Part shown: in pieces, positions 38,501 through 50,321 of the stretch
Layout of the letters: every line of letters starts with the position of its first letter
Numbering within the stretch: the first letter of the stretch is position 1
Origin: Acanthaster planci
Lineage: Eukaryota > Echinodermata > Asteroidea > Valvatida > Acanthasteridae
Length of the DNA stretch: 64,000 nt
Reading direction: 5' to 3'
Assembly (NCBI RefSeq): GCF_001949145.1
Contig: NW_019091383.1
Coordinates: forward strand, 1,272,149 to 1,336,148
Program-made: the position numbers and the translations under genes
The notes under the pieces: model-generated
Told to the model about the DNA's origin: nothing
What the model saw: only the letters and a program-made list of their open reading frames with translations
Databases searched by the model: none

Positions 38501-41390
38501 CACGCTGTTAGACTGCATTTACACGGTCTGGTGGTTGTCGGGGGCTGATGACTCGCGTGCACGGTATTATTACTTCGCAAGGGAAAAACGTCGCGCCATC
38601 ATGCTGGCATGCGGTGTCATTTTTATTGAAATGCAAGCGGAGCTGGCGAATGCCCGAAACATTTCACAGTCCTGGCCACGTGTATCTGGAGCACCTGAAG
38701 TCATGTCGTTGGAGGAATGGAACAACGTATGAAAACAACTTTGTTTAGGCCTACGCTACGGTGGACCCACTGAGCTGATGAAATCGGTTCCTGGTGTTCT
38801 TTCTGTGAATGTCTACAACGGAAGTCTCTCGTCACTTGCATTCAGTACATGTAGTCCAAGTCTCCAATCTAGCTAAAAGCGGCCGTTAACAAAGCTGCCC
38901 AGCGGGGCTACTAGTCATGCGCTCTTCAAGTTCAAGGGCACACCTTCATAATAACCCCAGGCGGTGTGTGTGACAGTCCGTGCGTGCTAACTTCCTACCC
39001 GTGCGGCTGATCGTTGGTGGGATTGCTACGCCAGCTGGTTTCATTCAGCAGGGTGGTTCGGTGGATGTGGCACATACATGTGTAAAGTGGCATGGCATAC
39101 GGCTAGGTCCTCGCTCAATCCTCGCGTAAAGATGCAAGCGACAACCTTGTTGGTTTGTCATTCGTCAGATCCGTGCGACTAGACTGTTGAAACCTCGTTT
39201 CATCTGGGTCTTGTCCCCCATTCATTTCAACCATAGAGGATCGTCAATCCCTCCAGAGCTCTTGGAGTACATCCTGCGGGCCGATGGGCTCCTCCTGTCG
39301 CGGAAGCTGGACGGTCATCTACAAAAACGAAGGAGCTTTCTGAAGGGTTCAAGTGGTGGGTACGTGCCTTGCGTGAGAACCAATGGGCTGTTATGCCCTG
39401 TCCGTCGTCACTTTCATTCATCAGTCGAACAGTTTCATTTGCCATGGAGACGACCTGCAACTAGTTTTCGGGTTCGGAATGTACCCGTGCCTTTGCGTCT
39501 CTGTACATACAAGAAACCCTTAGACTGGAAGAACGTCGACACCACACTTCTGGCCGTGAATTGGACTGTATAGTGCAACGTTGAACGATTATTTTGCCAG
39601 CGGCTAAACAATTGCGTGTCTGATTGATAATTGAGAGAAATCGCTCTGAACAAACACAATCCTATTATCAACTTATGTACAACAGCTGCTCTCATACGAA
39701 AGACGACGGTGTAGTTTTCTGCGCGTAAATCGACCGGTACTAGGAAAGCCTGTCCCGTTGCGGGCGAATTCACTGCTAAAGCGAGCGTGTGAAAACCTGC
39801 AACTCGCCCATAAATGCAACCGTACATTGTGGAACAATTCATACGGACTCTTGGTGGTCGGCCCAACGTTGCCTCACTATCAGAAATTTGGTGAAGCTCA
39901 CTGGAGTTTTCTACGTTATCCCTAACTCCACCAGCAGTGTTTATCGCTGACGCCATGGTACAAAGTGCAGTTTAATTGATGAAGTCCCAGGCTCCGTTTT
40001 TCATTCCTGGGACCTGGAGCGGTGCTCGAGCTCACGTTGGCTTTTGAACTGCTTGAGGGGTCCAGGAGCACTTTTTTTTTTACCCGAACACAGTGGATCT
40101 CGACACCTTTCATCAAACGGCTCACCGGCGACATTTGAAGCGCGCTGAGCCAGATGCTTAGCCAATTTGCCTGGTGATCTACAGACAGCAGAGAGTATCA
40201 CCCTGACCCACAGAAGGATATACATGGGACACATTCGTAACAGATGGAATTTTGTTTTTAGCACCGACCAAGGCAGATCGGTTCCGGAGTCACCGTGTCT
40301 TCTAAAAAGTGTCCCGACCTCATTGATTTTTTGGGAGGGCACTTATAGAGAACACAGAGCGCCCGCCGTAAAACTACTCTCTGTACCCCATCCAGGGAAC
40401 CATTAAGCCAGAGAAGCGGAAGGAAGATGTGCTTTAAACATGGAATTACTATTTGTGAGTATTCCCTTAAGACAAACGGTGGTGTTATTGCTGAAAGGGA
40501 AAGTAGAACGGTCTATGTTATTCCAACCGTTTGGCTCTTTAATTCCATGGGCACTTCAAGGACATTTCCTTTTTCTGAAGACCAACCAGGAAATAATTTT
40601 TTTGCGGAGATTGAATTCATGCTCAGTGCTATTGTTCGTGTTTTAGAAAACCCCCAGTTTTGTTTCATGGTTTATATGCAGGGTGTATAGTTTTGATAGA
40701 AGCGAAGATATCGAGGTGTGCATAGTCCCTTTGGATATGAACGTATATGTGTAGCAATATACATATATTATCTGCAGGATTCTATAATTATGCCTAATCC
40801 CCTACTGGGCCAAACCTGTTGGAAACCAGTGATGTGTAAAGAACTATATAATTTATAGCAGGCTGCGACGTGTCTGCGACTGTGGTTTGTTTGGTGTGTC
40901 TGTACATGCACTTTGATGTCTCAACTGAATCAAAAAGATTAACAGAGGTGCTTTCCGAAACCACGCCTCACCTCGACTTTTTAATCATAATCTACAGTAT
41001 TCTTCGTTCATGATTGAATCAAGTGACCGAACATTGACCAATGATACCGTGGACCCCCCCACCCCCGAAACAGTACACGGTTGCATGTTAAACACTGTGT
41101 TATGGACCGATAACAGTTTTTGGTGGATTTCCTGTATGAAAGAGCATTGGGTGGCTGGGGGTGCCATGCATATCTGCACGGCGAAAAATGAAGCCAAAAA
41201 TCTGATACAAACAGAAAGGCCAACATTGTGGCCTTTCTCATTGCTCCTCCTTCCAAAAGCTTCTAAAAAGCCCCCAAATGTAGCCTCACCCCTCAAAAAG
41301 GACCGGAGAGATACGTGAGAAAATTTCCAAATCCCTCCACTCAAAAAAAAAACAACAACAACAAAAAACCAGTGTGTCCTACCTCCGAAA
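35517..41390. other. Gene-free stretch
   Basis: I could not support any gene. The largest open frames (39187-39573 + and 39435-39956 -) overlap each other and show no domain, signal peptide or conserved motif. The DNA is mixed, with some CpG-rich patches (about 36240-36700 and 38480-38740), but no promoter or exon structure was convincing. Confidence 0.55.
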
Positions 41391-41413
41391 AATTAGTTCT
41401 GGATCTGCCCTTG
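41050..41413 (-). mobile_element. Degenerate copy of the 50 kb-type miniature element, reverse orientation
   Basis: Read on the minus strand from 41413 the terminus is CAAGGGCAGATCCAGAAC, identical to the terminus at 13750. The interior gaggctacatttgggggctt closely matches gaggctacattttggtgctt of the element at 50081. The left end, near the C run at 41055, is not resolved. Confidence 0.5.
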
Positions 41414-42622
41414 TTCCAACATTGTCGAGAATTTGATCAGAATACAGAAAAACGTGCATAAGAATATTACCGCTAGGTGGGAAACATTCGCCAATCGTCG
41501 CCGTTACGCATGACGGTTTGATTCTTCGCACCCTCCCCCCCCAACATAACATGTACGCGATCCATCCATCTAATCAAAATTAATTTCCAGTCCAGTAATT
41601 TGTTCCTCAGCAATGATTGATTTGGGCCAAACTGGCGACTAATCTGTCGAACAAAACGAAAATGACAGTCGACACGCTGAGTCTCCTTTATTGGCCTTTA
41701 AAAAAATAATAAATAGCTTCGTTGGCGTCTGATAAGTCTGACAAAATGAAGTGGGGGATCCGCTGCCGCGTCAGACTATTCTTCTCGAAATCTCATTCGG
41801 ACAAGAATAGGTCTCACCTCTTACAGCCAAATCCCTTGCTGATGAAATGGCGCAAGAGGTGGAGGCATGATATTGTTGACAACATAAACTGAATGATGAA
41901 CGACTCCTACTAGATCCACAGCGTGGTTGTTTTCATGATGTGAAATCTTGAAATGTTGATCCATTAAGTTTCTCAGTTAATAATAGGAACTCTGTGCATT
42001 ACATAAGTTCAGGAAGAGGCAATAAAATTGGAGGACAACGGCAGGCGTTTTAGGTATCTCATCCGAACATGCATCTTACGGCCAGCATCCTGAAACACAT
42101 AATGCAGAGAAGGAAAACAGCCTTAAGTAAAGTGCAATTTGTGGCAAGAAACAAATGCTGCCTTGCACTGTGCGCACCGATTAATTTCAGACGTGGACGG
42201 TTTTATTCGTGGCTATTTCAAGATTTGTGTGAGTAAACTTGTTCACCTTCCGCTTTACAGGATAACCAAGACGTGGTTCTTCGGTTTCGAGAGGGACAGT
42301 GCTGATGACACTAGCTGAAGGAAACTTCCAACGCTGCTGGGGTTCTTTCACGAGGGATGCCGGACATCTTTCTGTCCTAATCGGCTTGAACTTTCTTTCT
42401 TTTTCTTGGAGGATTTCAGACAAGACAGGAATCACATTTCGCCGCTTGTTTTTCGATGATGAGCAAAATGGCCGAAAATCGCCAGGATTCGCAAAACCAC
42501 CTGTATGACCGCCCGTACAATATTCGAGTTCAGCTCAAGGATTGTGTATTTGCAGAAGGATAGTTCTTCAGATATGATCTTCTAGTATAGGCGGATTTCA
42601 GTGGCGGTGGGAGTACTTTTAT

Positions 42623-42645
42623 TGGATGGATGGATGGATGGATGG
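42623..42645. repeat. Short GGAT microsatellite
   Basis: Five and a half copies of tgga/ggat in tandem, perfect. It is short enough to be of little consequence and lies about 0.9 kb upstream of the receptor start codon. Confidence 0.85.
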
Positions 42646-42711
42646 GACTTAGTAATTTTCCTCGTAATAGCACTGCTCAAGGGAATTGAATTTGTTGATG
42701 TCTTTTGTTCC

Positions 42712-42730
42712 CAGGGACACCGTGTCCCTG
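42712..42730. promoter_or_regulatory. 19-bp palindrome containing GGGACA-ccg-TGTCCC
   Basis: The sequence cagggacac-c-gtgtccctg is perfectly inverted around one base. The core matches RGRACAnnnTGTYCY, the consensus of NR3C-type steroid receptor sites. It lies about 840 bp upstream of the receptor ATG. Binding is not shown; a site of this kind can occur by chance. Confidence 0.25.
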
Positions 42731-43040
42731 TAAAGGAAGTTATTAAGTCAACGTGCGCACGGATGACAAATGAAAATAGCACCCCGGGAATTACCTCTAA
42801 TGGCGGTTGGATCGATATTGAGGGCGTGGCCCTCACCCTGAGGTCAGGCGTCACACGGTGCTAGGATACAAAGTTCATCTCTCGTTTGCGGAGCCAGTTG
42901 TGTGCAAGGGAATGGGTACTTCTGATCGTCAATGGTGGAAGAGGCAAGACTGACTGTGTGAAATTTATTACTCAATAGAGAGCAAGTAAACAGGGGGTGT
43001 TTGCGTTTTCACTCGCAGTATACGTACGTGTGCCGGCTGT

Positions 43041-43076
43041 TTTTTTTTCGTTTTTTGTGTTTTTTTTTTTTGCAGG
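43041..43076 (+). other. Strong candidate splice acceptor upstream of the receptor
   Basis: A long T-rich tract (two poly-T blocks) ends in gcag at 43076, a textbook 3' splice site. If used, the receptor would have a 5' UTR of about 490 bases in its coding exon and an upstream non-coding exon. The upstream donor was not identified. Confidence 0.4.
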
Positions 43077-43569
43077 CAAGCCTGGCGGCGCGTTTCGCGC
43101 CTCGTCTCAAAGAGCAACTGATCGGCGGAATCAGCAGAAACGTGACACATATCCGCAGATGCATTTGCATGGTCGTAACGCTTGATGTTGCAGAGGATTG
43201 AATTTGACATTTTACCGATGCGGTTTTAAAATGCAGATGCCCGCAAGGCCGGTTTATCTCATTGAGGAAAGGGATGACCGTTTCTTGCACGTTGGATTAG
43301 TGTAAGCTCCGTTTGATTTGTGGCGAATGAATTCGAATGCGCCTTCAGAAGTCAGATGCGGCTACAGGACGGCTTAAGCAAGGTTTATGTTACCACGTTT
43401 TCAGGGAACTATTTTACATCTGATATGAGGACATCTTTGCGAATTCAAGATAAGGCTCTTTTGATCGTTGGACCTCGTCTTTGTTAATTACTGAAAATTC
43501 CTGCACACTTCTTGTCAGCCTTGTTAAGGGTCGGCAGTTTTGTGTCCAATCGCTGGTGGATATCCCACC

Positions 43570-44661
43570 ATGGGCAACCAGGTTTATGTCACCGCCGGCT
43601 TGGCTGCAGAGATCCCCATTGCTGTGGCTGCAGCGCTGGGCAATGCACTGGTGTGCTGGGCTGTGTACTATAACAGGCGTCTTCGGAACGTTACCAACTA
43701 CTTCATTGTGTCCCTCGCGATTGCAGACCTTCTGGTGGGCCTGTTAGCGATTCCCTTTGCGCTGTTGACCAACGCAGGTGAACCCCGCAACAGTTTCCAC
43801 CTGTGCCTCTTCATGAATTCCTTTGTGGTGACGCTGACGCAGAGCTCCATCCTAAGCCTCCTCGCCATCGCTCTGGACCGGTACTTTGCCGTGGTGTCCC
43901 CGCTGAGGTACAAGCGCGTGGCCACTGCCCGACGGGCCACGGTGGTCATTCTCTTCACCTGGCTGCTGGCGTTCGTCATCGGCATGATACCGGTGTTCGG
44001 CTGGAACCTCGGCCAGCCGGAGCGGGAGGACTACAAGTGCGTCTTCACCGAGGTCATCGACATTAGGTACATGGTGTATTTCAACTTTCTGGGCTGCGTG
44101 CTGCCGCCTCTGTTGATCATGCTTTTCGTCTACGTCCGGATTTTCCGCGTGGTGAGGAAACAGTTGGCCGCCATTTCACGGACCATGGTGGCGAGTAACG
44201 ATGAGATGAATCGCCAACTTTCAGCACTGGCCGTGAAAGAGGGACGGGCAGCCAAGCTACTCGCCATCGTTATCATCCTGTTTGCCGTCTCTTGGTTACC
44301 GCTTCACATCATCAATACTATTAGTCTTTATACAAAAGTAGAGTACACCATCCTCCTCATAGCAATTATTCTCTCTCATTCCAACTCTGCCATGAACCCC
44401 ATAGTCTACACCTTCAGTAACCGCGAATTCAGGCGCACTTTCTACCGACTCATATTCAAGGTCATCCTACGAGGCGTCGTTACAATCAAGAGATGCGAAC
44501 CGGACAACCGTATGGACGAATTCACGGGAGGCTACACCAGCGCGACTCAGTTTCACCAAGTCCGCAATGGCGTTAGTTCAAGAGACACGCCCAGGGGCAC
44601 ACCCCTCCCACTCAAGAAATTGGACGCTAAGGACCCCAAAGGAGCCGATCACTGTCTCTGA
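43570..44661 (+). CDS. Adenosine receptor-like class A GPCR
   Basis: A seven-pass plasma-membrane receptor expected to bind extracellular adenosine and signal through G proteins. The start is the ATG at 43570, in a strong context (CCCACCATGG). The product is 363 residues, usual for the family. Visible landmarks are E14 (1.39), N25 (1.50), NVTNYF 40-45, LAIAD 49-53, C79, TQSS 90-93, DRY 103-105, W131, ECL2 C157 and F159, YMVYFNF 167-173, SWLPLHIIN 241-249 with N249 (6.55), SH 269-270 (7.42/7.43) and NPIVY 276-280. These match the adenosine-binding positions of vertebrate ADORA receptors. The residue after ECL2 F159 is Thr, not Glu, and ECL3 is short and lacks the Cys pair. TM6 looks A1-like and TM3 is shared, so no subtype is assigned. 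The coding region has no intron. The C-tail (about 80 residues) is basic and Ser/Thr-containing. Confidence 0.95.
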   Translation: MGNQVYVTAGLAAEIPIAVAAALGNALVCWAVYYNRRLRNVTNYFIVSLAIADLLVGLLAIPFALLTNAGEPRNSFHLCLFMNSFVVTLTQSSILSLLAIALDRYFAVVSPLRYKRVATARRATVVILFTWLLAFVIGMIPVFGWNLGQPEREDYKCVFTEVIDIRYMVYFNFLGCVLPPLLIMLFVYVRIFRVVRKQLAAISRTMVASNDEMNRQLSALAVKEGRAAKLLAIVIILFAVSWLPLHIINTISLYTKVEYTILLIAIILSHSNSAMNPIVYTFSNREFRRTFYRLIFKVILRGVVTIKRCEPDNRMDEFTGGYTSATQFHQVRNGVSSRDTPRGTPLPLKKLDAKDPKGADHCL

Positions 44662-45831
44662 TTGACGCTGACTGCGCCAGTACCATTTTGGGGTGTTATG
44701 TCAATGTGTTGCTGTTTTACAAGAATGTTTTAACTTCCATTCATGTCATGGGTTGTGAATGATGATTGGAAAGAAGCACGTGGTTCTCATTTGGGCGATG
44801 CAAAAGAAAAATCACTGTTAAGCATAAATTGTGGTTTCCAAATGGGTTAAATACACACGTTGTGGTATTTTTATGGTATCATTTCTTCGACTCGAAACTT
44901 TGGCCAGAATGCACTTTTACTTGCGGGTGAAAGTATTAAAGTTTCATTCTGGCTGTGAAGAAAATTCATTCGAAAACGATAATCACAAAGTGCTGGGAGT
45001 TACAGTGCATTTAATAATGAAGGATCGACAAAGTTTCGGCTGACGGGTTTTCTGCACCTGTGCGCTGGTATTACAGGTTTTTTGACAGACGAAAGTTTTG
45101 AAGGAAAATAATTGTCATGTGGAAGTAGATTGTTGAAGAGTTGCCTCCGCGGTTCGTTTCCATACAGGTTTGCAAGCAACAACGTGGACGGGTTATGAAA
45201 GGGCACAGGAAATCGTCTTTAAAGAAAATTACTGAGAAATCACAGAGGATGCTACAGCCAAAGTAATAACCTATTTCTCCTATTTGTAATTTTGTTTTGA
45301 AATGAGCTCAATTCGGCTACGTAATGTGCCAGACATTTTGCTTCGACCAGCAACGCATTTTGAAACAAACTCTCTGAAATTACTGTGCCAAATTAGTGTA
45401 CCATTCCAGTAGCATTGTACAGAGAATGAAAGGATTTTAAGAACTTGTCTTATTGCCAAACACGTAGATCAAGGTATTCACCCCATGTACCAGTGATCTG
45501 TGATTTGATTTTGAGGTTTATATTGTACTATCGGGCTGTCGAAAAAAATGTGTTACTGCAGACGCATCAAATAAGCAATTTCGTGCCCAACCACCACTGA
45601 ATCAAAACGAGAGTGAACAGAAGAATATTTTACACGGTTTTCAATTTTTGAGGCTTCCTTCTCCACTCCATGCGTCCTTGAAGTTTGTCTAGCGCAAAGG
45701 GTTCGGAGGTTTAAACGTTGTCTCGGTAGCCACACTACTTTGCAGTGTAGTACTTAGAGGCTGAATCTTTTTTTTTCTTTTTTCTCTCAAAAATGCGTTC
45801 GTTAAGTGTTGTAATAATACAAGACAATTTC

Positions 45832-45837
45832 AATAAA
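45832..45837 (+). terminator. Candidate polyadenylation signal of the receptor gene
   Basis: AATAAA lies about 1.2 kb after the stop codon in AT-rich DNA, and a second copy is at 46024-46029. Either could end the transcript; downstream GU-rich sequence was not decisive. Confidence 0.35.
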
Positions 45838-47409
45838 TTACTTTGCTTCTTTGTCATTCCATCTTTAAGATTTTTCACTGTTCATAAGCATAAATGCTGT
45901 TGAGACCTAGTCTACTAAAAAAACACAAGAATTTCTCAGGAAAGTTCAGTGTAGTTGCAGTGCACTAAAATGCTATTTCGGGCCTACGTGTAGAATTTGA
46001 TCACACTGTACACGAGAAGTTTAAATAAATGCCATTGCTCAATTTTGGACGAGCAAGCCGCAATTCTGCATAGCCGAACTTTGTCAGATTAAGACTCACG
46101 CGAACTAAAAGTTGAAACTGTCTTTTCAATCACGGATGACTCGAGGTCATTGAGGAATAGGTGAGAAATTGCGCTCTCGACATTCGCCTTTTTTTTTCCA
46201 AAATCGAAGCGCTCGCTGAGTCCAGACACTTTCATCGGCACAAGTGTGTGGCGCATTCAGCAACAAACATGGAAAGCACATAATTCTTGGGAGAAAGGAG
46301 TTACTTCCGTAAATGTGTTCTGCCACTGTCAACAATTGATGCGAAATGTAGAGCAAAAGTGTCCTGTTTAAAGCACACCATCCTCTGTGCAATGAATTTA
46401 TATATGTGTTGCATTAAAGGAGTGCATTCCAAGGTCCGTTTTGTGCCCAAGGTCGACTTGTGTGAGCATCATTCTATTTCTATTTGCCTGAAAAGAGTGT
46501 CCGTCCTTGTAACATCCTCTCATATCTTTGAAAGGAACGTCAATTTTATCGCTATATTGCCAAAGATTGTCAGTAGAATTGTCTCGGTTTTTTTTTTGAG
46601 GGCTGAGGTCTGGATGCTGTCGCTTGGGTGTTTTAATGCCGGGTTATCATAAGGCTCATATTGCAGCCTTGGCAAGTGTCACACAAAATGCTCTTGGAGA
46701 TGTGTATGAAATCGGGTCGTCGCTATTGGAAGTTGATGGCTTGCGGCGAGCAGAAAATTTGATGAAGCTATGTTTGCCACCGGAGTGACGGGGTAAATAT
46801 TATAAGTGAGTAAGGCTAATTAGTCTGTTGGTTCCAAATGCCAGGAAGCTGCTGTTCTCTTGTTCACGACTCTTCCCTTTTGTGAAGTGACCTATATTTC
46901 ACTCCCGCCTTTTCGTGGCTTCCTAGCCACCCGTGTGTAACACTGAATTTGGGTCGTCCATTTTTAACAACGTTGGGCTTTTTTGGGCTTTACTTTGAAC
47001 ACGCTTTGACTGCTAATTTCCATTACCTAATTCTGGTTGAAATTCAGTATTCATTTTTAAGTGAATAGAAGGAAGAGCCAGAATTTACAGGTTTTACCGA
47101 GGGCCCAAGTAGCTCAGAATTGACTCGAAAAAATGAAAACGACAGCCAGATATATAAATTTGATTAACGTTTGTTAAAATTTGTTATGGTTTGGTTTTGA
47201 GCGTTATACGGCATCGTGGTAAAGTGAACCTACGATGAACAGATGTCGTAATGCGTTGGCACAGGCTTAAAAACATGACTATTTGGAACATTTACTGTGA
47301 TGCAGACAATCTCAAACACATGAGGGTGGCCGCGTGCACGTAACAGAGTTAAGGGCTATCGGTTGACAAGGTACCTCCGTTAATCATTTCCCATGATGTT
47401 TCACGGTTC

Positions 47410-47841
47410 GTGCAAACACTCAGGCAAATATATACCACTGTGTCCTCCTTTGTCCTTTTTTCATCCCAGTTATGTTTTCCTTGGTATCATTACGTATGTG
47501 AGCCCGAGATACGGGGATCATCGACTGTATTGCCAGACTTTCGCGAGGCGCTATACGGGGAAGAACCTCCAGTAGGCCCCGCGGCGCGCGATAACCAGCG
47601 CCTCACCCCGCAAGGGGTTTTACTTGTCGCCAGCGAAGTAAGAAAATTGCGGCCTATCGACGGTATTGCCTCGATCCCAAAGCGGCCGGTGAAGAAGCTG
47701 AATGTGTCTGCGCGGAGCTTGATTGATATTATATTCTGGTACGTTGGGCACACATGTAAACACCGTCTGTTGTTGGACTTGATCTGGGACGTTTTCCATA
47801 AAGATGAAACTCCTCAGTTTAAGAAAAAAAAAGCTGCCTGA
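47410..47841 (+). other. Unassigned + strand open frame in a CpG-rich patch
   Basis: A 143-residue frame, beginning at an ATG only if the first in-frame Met-like codon is accepted. The middle (GPAARDNQRLTPQGVLLV, then RPIDGIASIPKRP) looks more protein-like than most frames here and coincides with a GC- and CpG-rich patch (about 47500-47710). I recognise no family. It ends in a Lys run. It could be an exon, a transposon relic or chance. Confidence 0.15.
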
Positions 47842-48891
47842 TTGATTCACCGCGTAGAAACGAGCTAACCTGAACCCTATTAATTAATTAAAATACTCCC
47901 AAAACAGCCATACACTGAAAGGACCTTTAATCCACGCTTCTAATAATGGGATTACATTCACTGTGAAAAGCATTCCCTAGGTATGACAAAGGACTTTTGA
48001 CGGGAATAACCATTTTACATTAAATTGATAAGGGCGTCTGCCGACACTGCTCATGCGTTTGTTATTAGGTCGAGTTGAGTTGATAAAATCAGCCGCACGC
48101 GCTGCAACCGGACGTTTTCGACACGAAAGCCTAAGGGAGCAGCCGGCGTGCGCTCAAAATTTGAGAATTTTCGCCAATCCAGATCGAAAACGGAAACCAA
48201 GTCAAAAACAAACATCCGAGCAAAAAAAAAAATCGAATAAGCAAAAACGGTCGAATTTATGCCGTCGTTTCCACCTGTCATTAACATTGCTTTTCACAGT
48301 AAGCGTGTAGGCCTAATAATTAACTATCTTACAGGACCGTTGTGACCTGTGTTGGATTTCTTTATAATATATTTCATTGCCGTCCTGGCTGTCAGTCTCA
48401 GTTGGGGTAGCTTGTTGCTTGGCAACTGAATTTGGCAAGTGAATTTGTTAAGTAGCTTTGTGACAATTAGACCCGACTCTATGTTCTACGATATGGTCTT
48501 AAAAGCCGTTTTAAGAAACTGTGAGACCCTCACGACTCAAGCCAAATTTGCTCTGCTCCCTGAAAACAGGGTTGTTGTTGTTTTGTCTAGCTTTTCACTC
48601 GTTTTCTTATACTGATTCAATGTGCAGCTAAATTGTTCCAGTCCTTGGAACCTTTTTCGCGCCACAGTTCTCTTCCACATTTCCCCCCAATTTCTTCCCC
48701 CTTGGAAAGTAAATCTGTCAGGCCGTCAAAGTAGAGGTCAGGAAATAGGTGGCCTTAATTTAAAAAAAAAAAGATAAAGCTTTGCTCAGTAAAAGTGCCA
48801 AATTAGCAAGACGATTCTAAGAACAAAAATTAATGCATGCGTAAAAAAGCCTACATAAGTTGAAAGCAGCTATGATAATGATACATGCACA

Positions 48892-49209
48892 TCACTCCAG
48901 AGTTATTTCTTTCCCCTTGTTTCTGAAGTCCCTGTGGTGGAATAGTATGACAGCATCTGTCCAATCTTCAATAAATCCTTTCTCCATGGTGCCCTTTTCG
49001 ATACCACATCCGCTAGCTGTCATCATGGAGACAGCGTTTGTGCTGCCGTCGCCGACCGCTGCCTTCATATTAATCAGTGCGTTGAGCAGAACGCAAAGTA
49101 ACTCGTGTTTACAGAACAGTGCACTGTTAGCCAGGGGGTCGTAATTCTGGTGATAATGAGAAAGCCAAAAAAAACCGCCAAAATCACCAATGTAACTTCC
49201 ATTTTGCAA
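48892..49209 (-). other. Unassigned minus-strand open frame, possible exon
   Basis: The 3' half (from an internal ATG, about 59 residues, MKAAVGDGSTNAVSMMTASG... to a TGA at 48892) has G/C-leaning third positions and a plausible protein composition. The upstream half starts at a TTG, not a Met codon. The opposite strand is also open over most of the stretch, which weakens the case. No domain recognised. Confidence 0.2.
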
Positions 49210-49618
49210 TTAAGACGTAGAGTTGAAAAGTAAACAACTTTAGTCGGTAGATGGGAAAGTCGTTCGTTTTAGATTCCTGACAGCCAGAATCTATTATTTT
49301 AAATTTAAGGTTAGCACCCAGGCCATAGTCGCTGAAGTTAAGGGGGTTACTGCTCAAAAGCACCCCTGCAGGTTTGTAAAAACATACCGGTCTATCGTGT
49401 AAACACGATGGCCGAAGACGGCGAACAGTCTATCCAACAATCAAGCTTCACAGGGTCAAACATTTTACTGTTTGTTTTCTTCTTAGATCTCTATTTTCAC
49501 TTGGATGTCAGCAGTGGTCATTGGTCATTCGTTTTCCGTAATAATTACTCAGATCAGTTAGCATTCAATTGGAAAAAAAATGCAGTTCAGATGCAATTCT
49601 TAATACTGATATCTGTTT

Positions 49619-49773
49619 CAATTATTCTTAGATGTACAAAGGTGATGTAAAACCATCGTAATGATCCGCAAAGTTGATTTAACGTATGACATAATTTAAA
49701 AATACGGTAAATCATTTTGCGCATCATTACGATGGTTTTACATCACCTGTGTACATCTAGAAATAATTAAATA
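49619..49773. repeat. Palindromic foldback element, about 70-bp arms
   Basis: Left arm (about 49619-49689) and right arm (about 49700-49773) are inverted copies, sharing ggtgatgtaaaaccatcgta and tagatgtaca. A few mismatches occur (fire-and-forget differences such as ccgca/gcgca). It would extrude as a long hairpin. No coding content or clear target duplication. Confidence 0.85.
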
Positions 49774-50080
49774 GACCTTGGTATTACGATTTGTGTCTGG
49801 AGTGCATTTTTTCCTAAATGAAAATACTCAACTTTTTGAGTTGGAAACACCGTGTGAACGCTCCCTTGTTTCTGCATTCCAGTAAGTCTATACAGAACCA
49901 AAGTAGGATTACGGGTCTGTATTGGTGGATATTTTTAAGTAATGCTGAGGTTTGGGTTGGGGCGTTTCTCAATAATGTTGAAGTGGAAATGGTGCTGGTT
50001 GATTTGATGGGCGAAATGCTCCATGATTGGCTGATGTATTGCTTACAAATTACCGAGTGATTACCGTTTCTGTCTTTGCT

Positions 50081-50321
50081 CAAGGGTGGATCAAGATTGG
50101 GGGGGGGACTTCTCGGGGGCAAAAAATTGATTTTGTTTTTCATGTAAACTTTTATGGTCTTTGGGGGGAGGCTACATTTTGGTGCTTTCTACACATTTTT
50201 CAAAGGAAAGGAGATGAAATAAACCAAAATAATTGCCCCTCTCTGATTACTCTTAGTCTTTGAAGAAAAAAAAGGCCCTCATGAGGAGATGGCCTCTGTT
50301 GCCTCCCTGCGTCCGCCCTTG
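50081..50321 (+). mobile_element. hAT-like miniature element with a perfect 8-bp target duplication
   Basis: Exactly TCTTTGCT flanks both sides (50073-50080 and 50322-50329). The left terminus is CAAGGGTGGATCAAGA and the right, on the minus strand, is CAAGGGCGGACGCAGG, giving imperfect inverted ends. Length is 241 bp and it is non-coding. An 8-bp duplication and CAGGG-type ends fit the hAT superfamily. Degenerate relatives lie at 13750, 29375 and 41413. Confidence 0.85.

Larger units (their letters stand above)
44662..49618. other. Receptor 3' flank and gene-poor DNA
   Basis: The first 1.2-1.4 kb is probably the 3' UTR. Beyond it I see no supported gene. Two open frames with somewhat protein-like composition are recorded separately at 47410-47841 (+) and 48892-49209 (-). 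Confidence 0.5.

Noticed and set aside
39187-39956. Two overlapping open frames of 128 (+) and 173 (-) residues
   Set aside because: They overlap on opposite strands, show no recognised motif, and lie in DNA without exon-like codon bias.
43540-43569. A longer N-terminus for the adenosine receptor
   Set aside because: The upstream in-frame codon at 43540 is TTG, while 43570 is an ATG in a strong context that places E14 and N25 at the expected family spacing.
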